From positions 23,560 to 87,559 of the forward strand of contig NZ_JARYTI010000020.1 of the NCBI RefSeq assembly GCF_029911635.1: a DNA stretch of 64,000 nucleotides. Reading direction: 5' to 3'. Shown here in pieces: positions 18,672 through 27,348 of this stretch (the first letter of the stretch is position 1; the number at the start of each line of letters is the position of its first letter). The notes beneath the pieces were generated by a model. The model did not search any database. It worked only from the letters and a program-made list of their open reading frames with translations, and had not been told where the DNA came from. Position numbers and translations under genes: made by a program. Source of the stretch: Sphingomonas sp. AR_OL41 (GTDB lineage Bacteria > Pseudomonadota > Alphaproteobacteria > Sphingomonadales > Sphingomonadaceae).

Positions 18672-19965
18672 TCACATCAGGCGTTCGATTTCGACACGAA
18701 TCCCCGTCGTTGAATGGGTCGTTGCCCTCAGACTGAGGTGCGGCGGCACGGACGCGGGCGTAAAGCGGTAGCGCTTGACCAATTCGCTGATCATCACTGC
18801 CATTTCGGTTTGCGCGAAGCCGGCGGCGATGCACAGGCGCGGTCCCGCGCCAAAGGGCAAATAGGCGCCACGATCATAGCTTGCCGTGGCGCCGAAGCGG
18901 TCGGGGTCGAAATGGTCGGGTCGATCCCAGAGCCGGCGATGGCGGTGGAGCGCATAGACCGGGATGATGACGGCCTGACCCTTGCGCAGCCTGAACTCTT
19001 GCATGGTCGTCGGCGCGAGCGCGGCGCGCGCCAGGAGCGGCGCGGGCGGATAAAGCCGCAGCGTTTCCTGCGCGATGCGACGGGCGACGGGGAAGGTATC
19101 GGCGCCGGCTTGTGCCTCGGCCCGCAACGCGTCCTGCCAGACCGGATAGCGCGCTAGCAGAAAAAGCGCCCAGGCGGCGGCCAGCGCACTCGTCTCGAAC
19201 CCGGCCGCGGTGAACCCCAGAATATTGTCGGCCAGCGGCGCGATACCACGCAGCAACGCCGGCAGATCCGCCACCTCATCTGGTGGCGACGCGCGTGACA
19301 GCGCGAGCCGTGCGGCCAGCGCGCGCAACCGCTGCTCGCCGTCGCTCCGCCCCAAGCCGCGCCACCGGTCGATCATCGCGTCCGGAACGGGGAGGAGATC
19401 GAGCAGGCCAAAGGTCGTGGCGACGCGAACGAAGCCGGGGATATCGGCGGCAAGGCGATCAAGGTCGACGTCATCGAGCCCGGTGAGCAAGGTCGACAGG
19501 ACGATTCTCCGCCACGATCCGCCCCATCGCGGCGCCGAGGTCGATTCCGCCGCTGGCGGGCCAGCCCGCCGCCACGTGCCGCGTCACCTGCGCCATCGCC
19601 GCGACCGACGCTTCCACCGCCGGCGGGCGAAAAGCCGGGGATGCCGCATGACGCTGCCGCGCCCAGTCCGGCCCTTGCGCCGCCGCCAGACCGCGACCCC
19701 AGGCCCGGCGCATCATCATGCGCAATTGGCGGTTGCGCCCGAACAGCTCGCCCTTGTCGAGCAACACGCGCCGCACGTCGTCAGGATGGGTGATGACGAC
19801 CGGCGAGACTGGTCCGGGCAGTTTGATCGCCCAATGCTCGTAGATGCTTGCCGGGATCACCGCCGCAGGATCGGAAATCGCGTGGCGCAGCATCGCCCAG
19901 GCTGACGGGGGACGGTCCGGCGAGACGAAAAAGGGCGGCGGGTCGTCCTCGATGATCGCTGACAT
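18672..19965 (-). pseudogene. Cytochrome P450, interrupted by a one-base frameshift
   Basis: Two minus-strand frames together make a full P450 of about 430 residues. The N-terminal part (19965 to about 19471) starts MSAIIEDDPPPFF. The C-terminal part holds the I-helix AGFET, the ExxR helix ETLRLYPP and the haem loop FGAGPRLCIA with the ligand Cys. The frames meet at 19505-19506: an extra A turns the expected VAEIVLSTLLTG into VAENRPVDLAHRAR-stop. The Gly normally two residues after the haem Cys is Ala. Either a recent pseudogene or a sequencing error; everything else is well preserved. Confidence 0.82.
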
Positions 19966-20116
19966 ACTGCCCCCGCGCCATGATGTTACGCGTCGCCCTT
20001 AATGCGCCCCGCACCGCCACGCACGTCGTTTTGCCGCCCCGCTGCCCCCGCCGCATCGATCGCCCGCGCAACATCGCACATGACGCCGCGCATGCGACCC
20101 GCTATGGAGCGCGCCC

Positions 20117-21154
20117 ATGCATCGTCCCGCTTTGTCCGTCGTCATTCCCTGCTACAACGAGGCCGCCTGTCTCGAACTGCTCCATGCCCGCGTGTCCGGC
20201 GCGGCGCGGGCAGCCGTCGGCGACGACTACGAGATCCTGTTCATCAATGACGGCTCGCGCGACGACAGCTGGCCGGCGATGCAGCGGCTCGCGGCGACCG
20301 ACCCGCGGCTGATCGCGATCAACCTGTCGCGCAACCATGGCCACCAGCTCGCGCTGACCGCCGGGCTCGACCTGTGCGCCGGCCAGCAGATCCTGATCAT
20401 CGACGCCGACCTGCAGGACCCGCCCGAACTGCTCACCGAGATGCGCGCGACCATGGCCGAGCAACAGGCCGATGTCGTCTATGCCGTGCGCCGCAAGCGC
20501 GCCGGCGAGACGATCTTCAAGAAACTCACCGCCGCGATCTTCTACCGCATGCTCGACCGGCTGACCGACACGCCGATCCCGCTCGACACCGGCGATTTCC
20601 GGCTGATGTCCAGGCGCGCGCTCGACGCCTTCCTGTCGATGCCCGAACAGGCGCGCTTCATCCGCGGCATGGTCGCCTGGGTCGGCTTCCGCCAGGTGCC
20701 GTTCCTTTACGACCGCGCCGAGCGCCATGCCGGCGAGACCAATTATCCGCTCGGCAAGATGATCCGCCTCGCCTTCGACGCGGTGACCGGCTTCTCGACC
20801 GCGCCGCTGCGCTTCGCCAGCCATGCCGGGCTCGCGCTGACCGGGGCGTCGCTGCTGCTGCTGGTCTATATCGCGTTCGGCTTCTTCTTCGGCCATGCCG
20901 TGCAGGGCTGGACCTCGACGATGCTCGTCGTCGTCTTCCTCGGCGCGGTGCAGATGTTCGTGCTCGGCATGATCGGCGAATATCTCGGCCGGCTCTATGT
21001 CGAATCGAAGCGCCGCCCGCTTTATCTCGTCGGCGATGTCGTCGGCCCGGTGCTGGGCCGCGCGACGCTCGGTTATCGCGCCGAGGAGGCCGAGGGCGAG
21101 ACGAGCGTGACGATCGAGACGCCGGGCGAAAGCGGCACGCGCCCGACAAGGTGA
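20117..21154 (+). CDS. Family 2 glycosyltransferase (GtrB / polyprenyl-phosphate sugar transferase-like)
   Basis: A 345-residue GT2 enzyme. The catalytic domain is N-terminal (SVVIPCYNEA, the nucleotide Asp in FINDGSRDDS, and DADLQDPPEL as the DxD-type site). Two membrane helices follow (about residues 235-260 and 270-295), the layout of GtrB, ArnC and DPM1-like enzymes that load a sugar onto undecaprenyl phosphate on the inner leaflet. With the nearby GtrA and GT-C proteins it suggests a Gtr-like sugar-transfer system. The end overlaps the convergent methyltransferase gene by 82 bases. Confidence 0.88.
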   Translation: MHRPALSVVIPCYNEAACLELLHARVSGAARAAVGDDYEILFINDGSRDDSWPAMQRLAATDPRLIAINLSRNHGHQLALTAGLDLCAGQQILIIDADLQDPPELLTEMRATMAEQQADVVYAVRRKRAGETIFKKLTAAIFYRMLDRLTDTPIPLDTGDFRLMSRRALDAFLSMPEQARFIRGMVAWVGFRQVPFLYDRAERHAGETNYPLGKMIRLAFDAVTGFSTAPLRFASHAGLALTGASLLLLVYIAFGFFFGHAVQGWTSTMLVVVFLGAVQMFVLGMIGEYLGRLYVESKRRPLYLVGDVVGPVLGRATLGYRAEEAEGETSVTIETPGESGTRPTR

Positions 21155-21816
21155 CGCTCGGCGCGGAAGATGCGCTCGAAGATCGCGTTGAGGAAGGGCG
21201 GCGGCGGTGAATCGTCGCTGTCGTCCTTGCCCGTCATCCGTCCGACCATCCGCGCCGCCACCGCCAGCGGGAAGAGCAACGAATTGAAGTAGCGCAACCC
21301 GTTGTGGCTGAGCCCGGCCTTGGCGATCGCGGCGGCCAGCATGGTCTTGGAATAGCGCCGGTGGTGGTGGTTGACGACGTCGTGCGCGCTCCACAGCCAG
21401 GTATGCGCGGGCACGGTGACGAGGATCTTGCCGCCCGGCGCGAGGCAATCAGCCATCGCCTTGAGCGCCGCGACATCGTCCTCGATATGCTCGACCACGT
21501 CGAGCACCGCGATCAGATCGTAATGGCCGCGCGGCACGCCGGGCAGCGCAGGCAACGGCGACGCGCTGACCGGCCGGCCGAGCCGCTCGCTGGCGATCGC
21601 GCGCGCGGCGGGATCGATCTCGATCGCGTCGACCGTGCCGAACGCGCCGAGCATCGGCAGATTGTGCCCGGTGCCGCAGCCGATCTCGAGAATCCGCGCC
21701 TGCGCCGGCAGATTGCCTTCGCGCGTCAGATAGTCGGCGAGGATGTCGCGCCGCGCACGGTACCACCAATGCGTTGAATCATGTGCCGCCATGCGGTCAT
21801 AGACGATGCGGTCCAT
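21073..21816 (-). CDS. Class I SAM-dependent methyltransferase
   Basis: A 247-residue methyltransferase. Motif I is ILEIGCGTGHNLPML, the SAM-binding acid is in VDAIEIDP, and LDVVEHIEDD with LAPGGKILVTVPA follow, as in the Methyltransf_11/UbiG-like families. The C-terminal half has a hydrophobic stretch (FNSLLFPLAVAARMVGR) that may attach it to the membrane. It lies four bases downstream of gtrA on the same strand, so the two form an operon, and it may methylate a lipid-linked sugar or glycan. Its 3' end overlaps the convergent GT2 gene. Confidence 0.85.
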   Translation of the reverse strand: MDRIVYDRMAAHDSTHWWYRARRDILADYLTREGNLPAQARILEIGCGTGHNLPMLGAFGTVDAIEIDPAARAIASERLGRPVSASPLPALPGVPRGHYDLIAVLDVVEHIEDDVAALKAMADCLAPGGKILVTVPAHTWLWSAHDVVNHHHRRYSKTMLAAAIAKAGLSHNGLRYFNSLLFPLAVAARMVGRMTGKDDSDDSPPPPFLNAIFERIFRAERHLVGRVPLSPGVSIVTLVSPSASSAR

Positions 21817-21820
21817 AGGC

Positions 21821-22252
21821 TTAGCCGAACACCCATTGCCGGTTGAGCGCGAAGGTCGCGACCGGGATGACCGTGAAGGCCGGGATCAGCGGGATCCAGT
21901 TTGCGCCGTGGAACAGCGGGCCGGTAATGATCCAGGTGAAGGCGAGATTGAGCAGCAGCCCAAAGCCCTGCACCAGCACGAACTTGACGTGCTGGCGCCC
22001 GCTCTGGTCGCGTGTGCCATGCCCCTTGAAGCTCCACGCGCTGTGCAGGAAAAAACCCGCCGTCACCGCAACCGCAAAGGCGAACGGTACTGCGAACACG
22101 GCATGGCCCTTCGCGAACACATGGTTGGCGAGCGGCAGATAAACCGCCGAATAGATCGCGCTGGCGATCACCCCGGCGATGCCGAAACGGATCAGCTGGC
22201 CGAGCAGCCCGCTCGTCCGCAGATGCATCACTTGCTTGAGAATTGCCGTCAC
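21821..22252 (-). CDS. GtrA family membrane protein
   Basis: A 143-residue protein with four membrane helices, matching GtrA: QLIRFGIAGVIASAIY at the start, FFLHSAWSFKGHG in the loop and FALNRQWVFG at the end. GtrA proteins are thought to flip undecaprenyl-phosphate-linked sugars to the periplasm. It is followed four bases later by the methyltransferase gene and is divergent from the GT-C-type membrane protein. Confidence 0.9.
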   Translation of the reverse strand: MTAILKQVMHLRTSGLLGQLIRFGIAGVIASAIYSAVYLPLANHVFAKGHAVFAVPFAFAVAVTAGFFLHSAWSFKGHGTRDQSGRQHVKFVLVQGFGLLLNLAFTWIITGPLFHGANWIPLIPAFTVIPVATFALNRQWVFG

Positions 22253-22340
22253 GCCTTAACTTGCCCTTTGCGGGTGGTGCACTAGAGGAACTCGGTCGGG
22301 AGTGAAACCGGATTGTTCCGGCAAGATTGGGACGGAACGC

Positions 22341-24194
22341 GTGGACGACACCCCTGAAACGATGCCGCGCGGCAAAAACAGCGGGCATGCCATCCCCTTT
22401 GCCCGCGAAATCGAACAGGACTGGGTAAAGCTGACGCTGATCGCCTGGGCAGTGATCGCGGTCTTTTATGTGTTCGAGCGCTGGAACGCGATCCACTGGC
22501 TGTCGCTCGGCGACACTGACGACAATATGCGGCTGATGCAGGTCCGCGCGCTGCTGAACGGGCAGGGTTGGTACGACCTGCGCAATTACCGGCTCAACCC
22601 GCCTGCGGGCTTCGACATCCATTGGAGCCGCATCGTCGATCTGCCGATCGCCGGCCTGATCCTGATCCTCAAGCCCTTTGTCGGCACGCCCGAGGCCGAG
22701 CGACTGGCCTGCGGTATCGCGCCGCTGCTGCCGTTCAGCCTGGCGATGCTCGGCGTCGCGGCGACCGCGCGGCGGCTCGTCCATCAGCTCGCCTGGCCGC
22801 TTGCCATCATATTGCTGCTCGGCTGCACCGCGACGATGCTGATGTTCATGCCCGATCGCATCGATCATCATGGCTGGCAGCTGGCGATGCTCAGCCTGAC
22901 CGTCGCCGGACTGTGCGACCCGCGCGCGGCACGCGGCGGCGCGATCGTCGGCGCCGCATCGGCGGTGTCGCTGACGATCGGCCTCGAGATGCTGCCCTAT
23001 GCCGCGATGGCTGGCGCGATCATCGCGCTGCAATGGATCTGGGATCGCGCCGAGGCACGACGCCTGACGGTCTATGCGCTGACCCTCGCCGGCGGCAGCA
23101 GCATCGGCTACGCGCTCTTCGCCTCCAACGCCAACCGCGTGCTGCGCTGCGACGCGCTGACCCCGGTCTGGCTGTCTGTGATGGTCGTGGCGGGGCTGCT
23201 GCTGTTCGCGCTTGCCCGGTTGAACCCGGCGCGGCGCGAGGTTCGCCTGGGCCTCGCGGTGCTTGCCGGCGGCGTGATCGTCGCGGGCTTTGCGCTGGTC
23301 TTCCCGCAATGCCTCGGGCGACCCGAACAGGTCTCGCCCGAGCTGGTGCGGACGTGGCTGGACAATGTCCGCGAGGCCAAGCCGATCTACAAACACCCGT
23401 TCCGCACGGCCTTCCCGATCGTCACGCTGCCGATCATCGGGCTGCTCGGCGCGATGCTCGCGACATGGCGTGCGCGCGGCACGCCGCGCCAGACCGGTTG
23501 GGCGGCGGTGTTGCTGTTCGGCACCTTCGCCGCCGCGATGCTGCTGTGGCAGGCGCGCGCCGCCCCGGCAGCGCAACTGCTCGCGGTGCCCGGCGCGACC
23601 GCGCTGGCGTGGATCGTCTTGCCCTGGTGCCTCGGCAGCCGCTCGATGCTGATCCGCGTGTTCGGTACGGTCGGCGCGTTCCTCACCATCTCCGGGCTGT
23701 TCGCCGGGCTGATCTTCACGCCGTTCAATTTCAGGCTGTTCGGGAAGAACATCGGCTATCAACCGCCCGACCGGCCGAGCGCCTATATCCAGCGCGTCAA
23801 CAATGCGAGCGGGCTGTGCCCGACGATCCCCGCGCTGCAGCCGCTCGACCGGCTGCCGGCGCAGACGATCTTCACCTTCGTCGATCTCGGCCCGCGCCTG
23901 GTTACGGTCACCCACCACAATGCCGTCGCCGGCCCCTATCACCGCAACGGCGACGCGATCCTCGACGTGCAGCACGCCTTTTCGGGCAGCGCCGAGCAGT
24001 TCCGCGCGATCGCCCGGCGCCACGGCGCGACGCTGCTGCTGGTGTGCCCGAACATGGCCGAGTCGACCGTCTACCGCGCGCGCAATCCCGGCGGCTTCTA
24101 CGACCAACTGGCCCACAACAAGGTGCCCGGCTGGCTCGAGCCGATCGCCATGCCGGCGAAATCGCCGCTGCGATTGTGGCGCATCCGTTACTAG
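22341..24194 (+). CDS. GT-C type membrane glycosyltransferase (STT3/PglB-like layout)
   Basis: A polytopic protein of about 617 residues with roughly 12 helices and a soluble C-terminal part of about 150 residues. An acidic motif (GDTDDNMRL) comes soon after the first helix and DRIDHHGWQ later, the arrangement of GT-C enzymes such as STT3/PglB, whose Asp residues bind the metal and lipid-linked sugar. It could be the final transferase of a Gtr-like system. Automatic annotation sometimes misnames such sphingomonad proteins as AcrB-like. GTG 22341 is preceded by GGGACGG; GTG 22302 and ATG 22362 are alternatives. Confidence 0.7.
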   Translation: MDDTPETMPRGKNSGHAIPFAREIEQDWVKLTLIAWAVIAVFYVFERWNAIHWLSLGDTDDNMRLMQVRALLNGQGWYDLRNYRLNPPAGFDIHWSRIVDLPIAGLILILKPFVGTPEAERLACGIAPLLPFSLAMLGVAATARRLVHQLAWPLAIILLLGCTATMLMFMPDRIDHHGWQLAMLSLTVAGLCDPRAARGGAIVGAASAVSLTIGLEMLPYAAMAGAIIALQWIWDRAEARRLTVYALTLAGGSSIGYALFASNANRVLRCDALTPVWLSVMVVAGLLLFALARLNPARREVRLGLAVLAGGVIVAGFALVFPQCLGRPEQVSPELVRTWLDNVREAKPIYKHPFRTAFPIVTLPIIGLLGAMLATWRARGTPRQTGWAAVLLFGTFAAAMLLWQARAAPAAQLLAVPGATALAWIVLPWCLGSRSMLIRVFGTVGAFLTISGLFAGLIFTPFNFRLFGKNIGYQPPDRPSAYIQRVNNASGLCPTIPALQPLDRLPAQTIFTFVDLGPRLVTVTHHNAVAGPYHRNGDAILDVQHAFSGSAEQFRAIARRHGATLLLVCPNMAESTVYRARNPGGFYDQLAHNKVPGWLEPIAMPAKSPLRLWRIRY

Positions 24195-24210
24195 CGGTTC
24201 GTCGCGCCGG

Positions 24211-25104
24211 TCAGCGCGGTACCGCGGCGACGGGTTCCGCCATGCCGGCGCTGGCGAGTTCGTGCTCGGCCTGGATGAAACCATAGGCCGGGACGATCTC
24301 GCCATGCCGGTCGGTGATCGCGTCCCAGTGCCGAACGACCTGCTCGCCCGCATCAGCGCCCCCGCCGACCCGCAGCCCCGGCGACAGCGTCACGCTGGCG
24401 CTCGCGAAATGTCCCGCGCCGGCGCAGAGGATCGCGCGCGTCGGCGCGTCGGCGCCGGCCAGCGCGAGCAGGCCGGGGCTTACCAGCGCCGGATCGAGCA
24501 GGTGCAGGCCTTCTTCGGACAGCACGCCCTGCGTCATCTGCGTTGCCGCCGTCGGCGCGAGGCAGTTGACGCGAATGTCGTATTTCTCGCCTTCTATCGC
24601 CAGCGTCTGCATCAGCCCGACCAGCGCCATCTTCGCTGCGCCGTAATTGGCCTGGCCGAAATTGCCGTAGAGCCCCGATGAGGAGGTCGTCATGACGATG
24701 CGCCCATGGCGTTGCGCGCGCATGATGTCCCACACCGCCTTGCTGCAAACGACCGAGCCCATCAGATGGACGTCGACCACCAGCCGGAAGTCGTCGAGCG
24801 TCATCTTGGCGAAGCTCTTGTCGCGCAGGATGCCGGCATTGTTGACCAGAATGTCGATCCGACCCCAGCGATCCATGACCTGCTCGACCATTGCGCCGAC
24901 CATCGCCTCATCGCTGACCGAAGCTGCGATCGCCAACGCGTCGCGGCCCGTTGCGACGATCTCGGCGGCGACACGCTCCGCCGCCGCCTGCGCAAGGTCG
25001 TTGACCACGACGCGCGCGCCTTGGCGAGCGAGGAACAGCGCATGTTCGCGGCCCAGCCCGCCGCCAGCGCCGGTGACGATGGCGACGCGTCCATTGAGTG
25101 ACAT
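24211..25104 (-). CDS. SDR family oxidoreductase (3-hydroxyacyl-CoA dehydrogenase-like)
   Basis: A 297-residue short-chain dehydrogenase with the cofactor motif TGAGGGLG, NNAG, the catalytic Ser in TTSSSGLYG and YGAAK with Tyr and Lys. The extra C-terminal segment and VVNDLAQ after the first strand resemble the dehydrogenase unit of peroxisomal multifunctional enzyme 2, so a hydroxyacyl-CoA substrate is plausible. ATG 25104 was chosen for its GGGGAGG site; an ATG at 25149 would add 15 residues. The dyad at 25153-25172 lies just upstream. It probably belongs to the catabolic cluster that follows. Confidence 0.86.
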   Translation of the reverse strand: MSLNGRVAIVTGAGGGLGREHALFLARQGARVVVNDLAQAAAERVAAEIVATGRDALAIAASVSDEAMVGAMVEQVMDRWGRIDILVNNAGILRDKSFAKMTLDDFRLVVDVHLMGSVVCSKAVWDIMRAQRHGRIVMTTSSSGLYGNFGQANYGAAKMALVGLMQTLAIEGEKYDIRVNCLAPTAATQMTQGVLSEEGLHLLDPALVSPGLLALAGADAPTRAILCAGAGHFASASVTLSPGLRVGGGADAGEQVVRHWDAITDRHGEIVPAYGFIQAEHELASAGMAEPVAAVPR

Positions 25105-25152
25105 CCGGATTCCTCCCCTTGTTTCGTGCCGGGAGGCATAGCCAGTCATTCA

Positions 25153-25172
25153 TTCACTATCAATATAGTGAA
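25153..25172. promoter_or_regulatory. Dyad operator upstream of the SDR gene
   Basis: TTCACTAT (25153-25160) and ATAGTGAA (25165-25172) form a perfect 8-base inverted repeat around CAAT. It lies 49 bases upstream of the SDR start and 52 bases beyond the end of the neighbouring TetR gene, a likely target of that regulator. Confidence 0.6.
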
Positions 25173-25223
25173 ACTTCTCTCGGCTGCGTCTGACGCGACG
25201 AAGCGGCGGCCGAGGTGGTGTTG

Positions 25224-25907
25224 CTAGTTGGTGTGCCCGCGGCAGATCGAGAGGAAACCGCCGGCCATGAACAGCGCCATATGCTCCTTGGCCGCGCTGA
25301 AATCCTCGCTCTTGCACAGGCCGCCCGACAGCTTGTCGATCCGCCCGGTCCGCGCCAGCGTCAGCATCAACGCGCCGGTGACGAACTGATAGCCCCAGAA
25401 TATCCGCTCCTCGGGACATTCGGGCAGGGCCTTTTTGAGCAGGCCGATCAGCCGCAGCACGACGGGGTCGAAATGCGTGTCCATCAATTCGGTGCCCCAT
25501 TCGGGGGTGTTGGCGACCTGTGCGGTGAGTTGGGCGTAGTTCTTCCACCCTTCGCCGCTCTCGATATAGAGGTCGAGATCGGTGTCGAGGAACGCGCGCA
25601 GCGCACCCTCGACGGTCGGCTTGCCGCCCGTTGCCGCCTCATATTCGTCGAGCACCTTCATGCGTCGTTCGCTGGTCACCACGGCGCGCCGCGCGAACAC
25701 CGCATCGAACAGCGCCTTCTTGTCGGCGAAATAATAGTTGAGCAGCGTGTGATGGACCCCGACGCGTTTGGCGACTTCCTTCAGCGTCACGCCATAGAGG
25801 CCATGTTTGGAGAACAGATCTTCGGCCGTGTCGAGGATCTGCTCCATCGTTTCGGCGCGCTGCTCGGCCTTGCGCGGCTTGCGGGGCGGTTTCACATCCT
25901 GGGTCAC
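25224..25907 (-). CDS. TetR family transcriptional regulator
   Basis: A 227-residue TetR-type repressor. The HTH lies at about residues 20-65 (TLKEVAKRVGVHHTLLNYYFADKK), followed by a ligand domain with a Trp-rich segment (GEGWKNYAQL). It lies upstream of the SDR gene on the minus strand and is divergent from the MFS gene at 26059, so it probably controls both directions through the dyads at 25153-25172 and 25998-26013. An acyl-CoA or hydrophobic ester-derived inducer would fit the neighbours, but this is inference. Confidence 0.88.
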   Translation of the reverse strand: MTQDVKPPRKPRKAEQRAETMEQILDTAEDLFSKHGLYGVTLKEVAKRVGVHHTLLNYYFADKKALFDAVFARRAVVTSERRMKVLDEYEAATGGKPTVEGALRAFLDTDLDLYIESGEGWKNYAQLTAQVANTPEWGTELMDTHFDPVVLRLIGLLKKALPECPEERIFWGYQFVTGALMLTLARTGRIDKLSGGLCKSEDFSAAKEHMALFMAGGFLSICRGHTN

Positions 25908-25992
25908 GACATTGTCCTTTCAGCCAGATTGGCCGACCGTCAACCCATGTCGCCGCCCCTTTCATAATATTCACACGCGCGAGAGTGTTTGT

Positions 25993-26013
25993 TTGACAGC
26001 GCACGATAGCGCT
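25993..26013 (+). promoter_or_regulatory. Candidate -35 element and dyad upstream of the MFS gene
   Basis: TTGACA at 25993-25998 matches a consensus -35 element. AGCGC-acgata-GCGCT (25998-26013) is a perfect inverted repeat directly overlapping it. No convincing -10 is seen. The site lies between the divergent TetR and MFS genes, where a repressor would be expected to bind. Confidence 0.4.
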
Positions 26014-26058
26014 CGCATGGTGCCGGTCAACGCCAACACAGGCACATAGAGGGGATGC

Positions 26059-27348
26059 GTGGGTATTCAGGCCACCACCGACGCGGCGCCGACCGCAACC
26101 GCGCCGCACGCCGGGATCACGCTCTTCGCACTGACCTTCGTCTATGTGATCAATTTCCTCGACCGGCAGCTGCTCGGCATCCTGGCCAAGCCGATCGAGG
26201 AAACGCTGCACATTACCGACGGCCAGCTCGGCCTGATCGGCGGGCTGTATTTCGCGATGTTCTATTGCTTCATCGCCATCCCGGTCGGCTGGCTCGCCGA
26301 CCGCACCAACCGCGTCGGCATCGTCGCGCTGGCCTGTGCGATCTGGAGCGCGGCGACGATCTGCTGCGGGCTCGCCACAACCTATCCGCAGCTCGTCCTC
26401 GCGCGCATGACGGTTGGCTTCGGCGAAGCAGGCGGCGTGCCGCCCTCCTATGCGATCATCGCCGACAGCTTCCCGCCCGGGCGGCGCGGCGTGGCCTATG
26501 GCACCTTCAATCTTGGCCCACCGATCGGCGCGGCACTGGGCATCGCGTTCGGTGCCTCGATCGCCGCCGCGTTCGACTGGCGCTACGCCTTTATTGGCAT
26601 CGGCGCGATCGGCGTGGTCACCGCGATCCTCGTCAAGCTGTTCCTGCGTGAGCCGGTGCGCGGCCAGTTCGATCCGGTGCCCGCGCACCCGGTCGATCGC
26701 GTCGCCTTCTGGGGCGTGCTGCGGATGTTCTTCACCCACAAGGTGTTGATGCTCGCGGCGCTGGGCAGCGGCGCGACGCAGTTCGTCACCTATGGGCTGG
26801 GCAATTTCGCGGTGCTGTTCCTGATGCGCGAAAAGGGCATGGATTTTCACCAGATCGCCGTCTGGTACGCGCTCGCGGTGCTGATCGGCATGGGATCGGG
26901 CATGATCATCTCGGGCCGTGTGATCGACCGCCTGTCGCAGCGCTCCCGCGCGATTTACGCAACCGGGCCGGCACTGTCGCTCGCCATCGCGCTGCCCTTC
27001 TATGTCGCGTTCGTGTGGGCACCCAGTTGGCCACTCGCGCTGATCCTGCTGACCGTGGTGATGGTACTCAATTATTTCTACCTCTCGGCCTCGGTCGCGC
27101 TGGTGCAGGAGGAAGTGCGCCCCGACCAGCGCGTGCTTGCGGGGGCGCTGCTGCTGCTGGTGATGAACTTTATCGGCCTCGGGCTCGGGCCCACCTATGT
27201 CGGCGCGGCGAGCGACTGGTTCGCCCGACACGGCCACGCCCATGCGCTGCAGATCGCGCTCTACTCACTCACCCCCTTCTACCTCATCGCCATCCTGCTG
27301 TTCCTCGGGCTGGCACGCATCCTCCGCGCCGAAGGGAAGGCTTCATGA
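26059..27348 (+). CDS. MFS transporter (spinster-like)
   Basis: A 429-residue inner-membrane carrier with about 12 helices. The family motifs are NFLDRQLLGIL in helix 1, LADRTNR after helix 2 and VGFGEAGGVPPSYA in helix 4, closely matching the MFS protein at 5174-6421. It starts at GTG 26059 after GAGGGG. Its stop overlaps the esterase start (ATGA at 27345), so the transporter and the esterase are translationally coupled and probably handle related compounds. Confidence 0.9.
   Translation: MGIQATTDAAPTATAPHAGITLFALTFVYVINFLDRQLLGILAKPIEETLHITDGQLGLIGGLYFAMFYCFIAIPVGWLADRTNRVGIVALACAIWSAATICCGLATTYPQLVLARMTVGFGEAGGVPPSYAIIADSFPPGRRGVAYGTFNLGPPIGAALGIAFGASIAAAFDWRYAFIGIGAIGVVTAILVKLFLREPVRGQFDPVPAHPVDRVAFWGVLRMFFTHKVLMLAALGSGATQFVTYGLGNFAVLFLMREKGMDFHQIAVWYALAVLIGMGSGMIISGRVIDRLSQRSRAIYATGPALSLAIALPFYVAFVWAPSWPLALILLTVVMVLNYFYLSASVALVQEEVRPDQRVLAGALLLLVMNFIGLGLGPTYVGAASDWFARHGHAHALQIALYSLTPFYLIAILLFLGLARILRAEGKAS

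Noticed and set aside
21726..24353. An 875-residue open frame on the minus strand
   Set aside because: It lies opposite the GT-C membrane protein gene and overlaps gtrA in another frame; the composition is that of a shadow frame.
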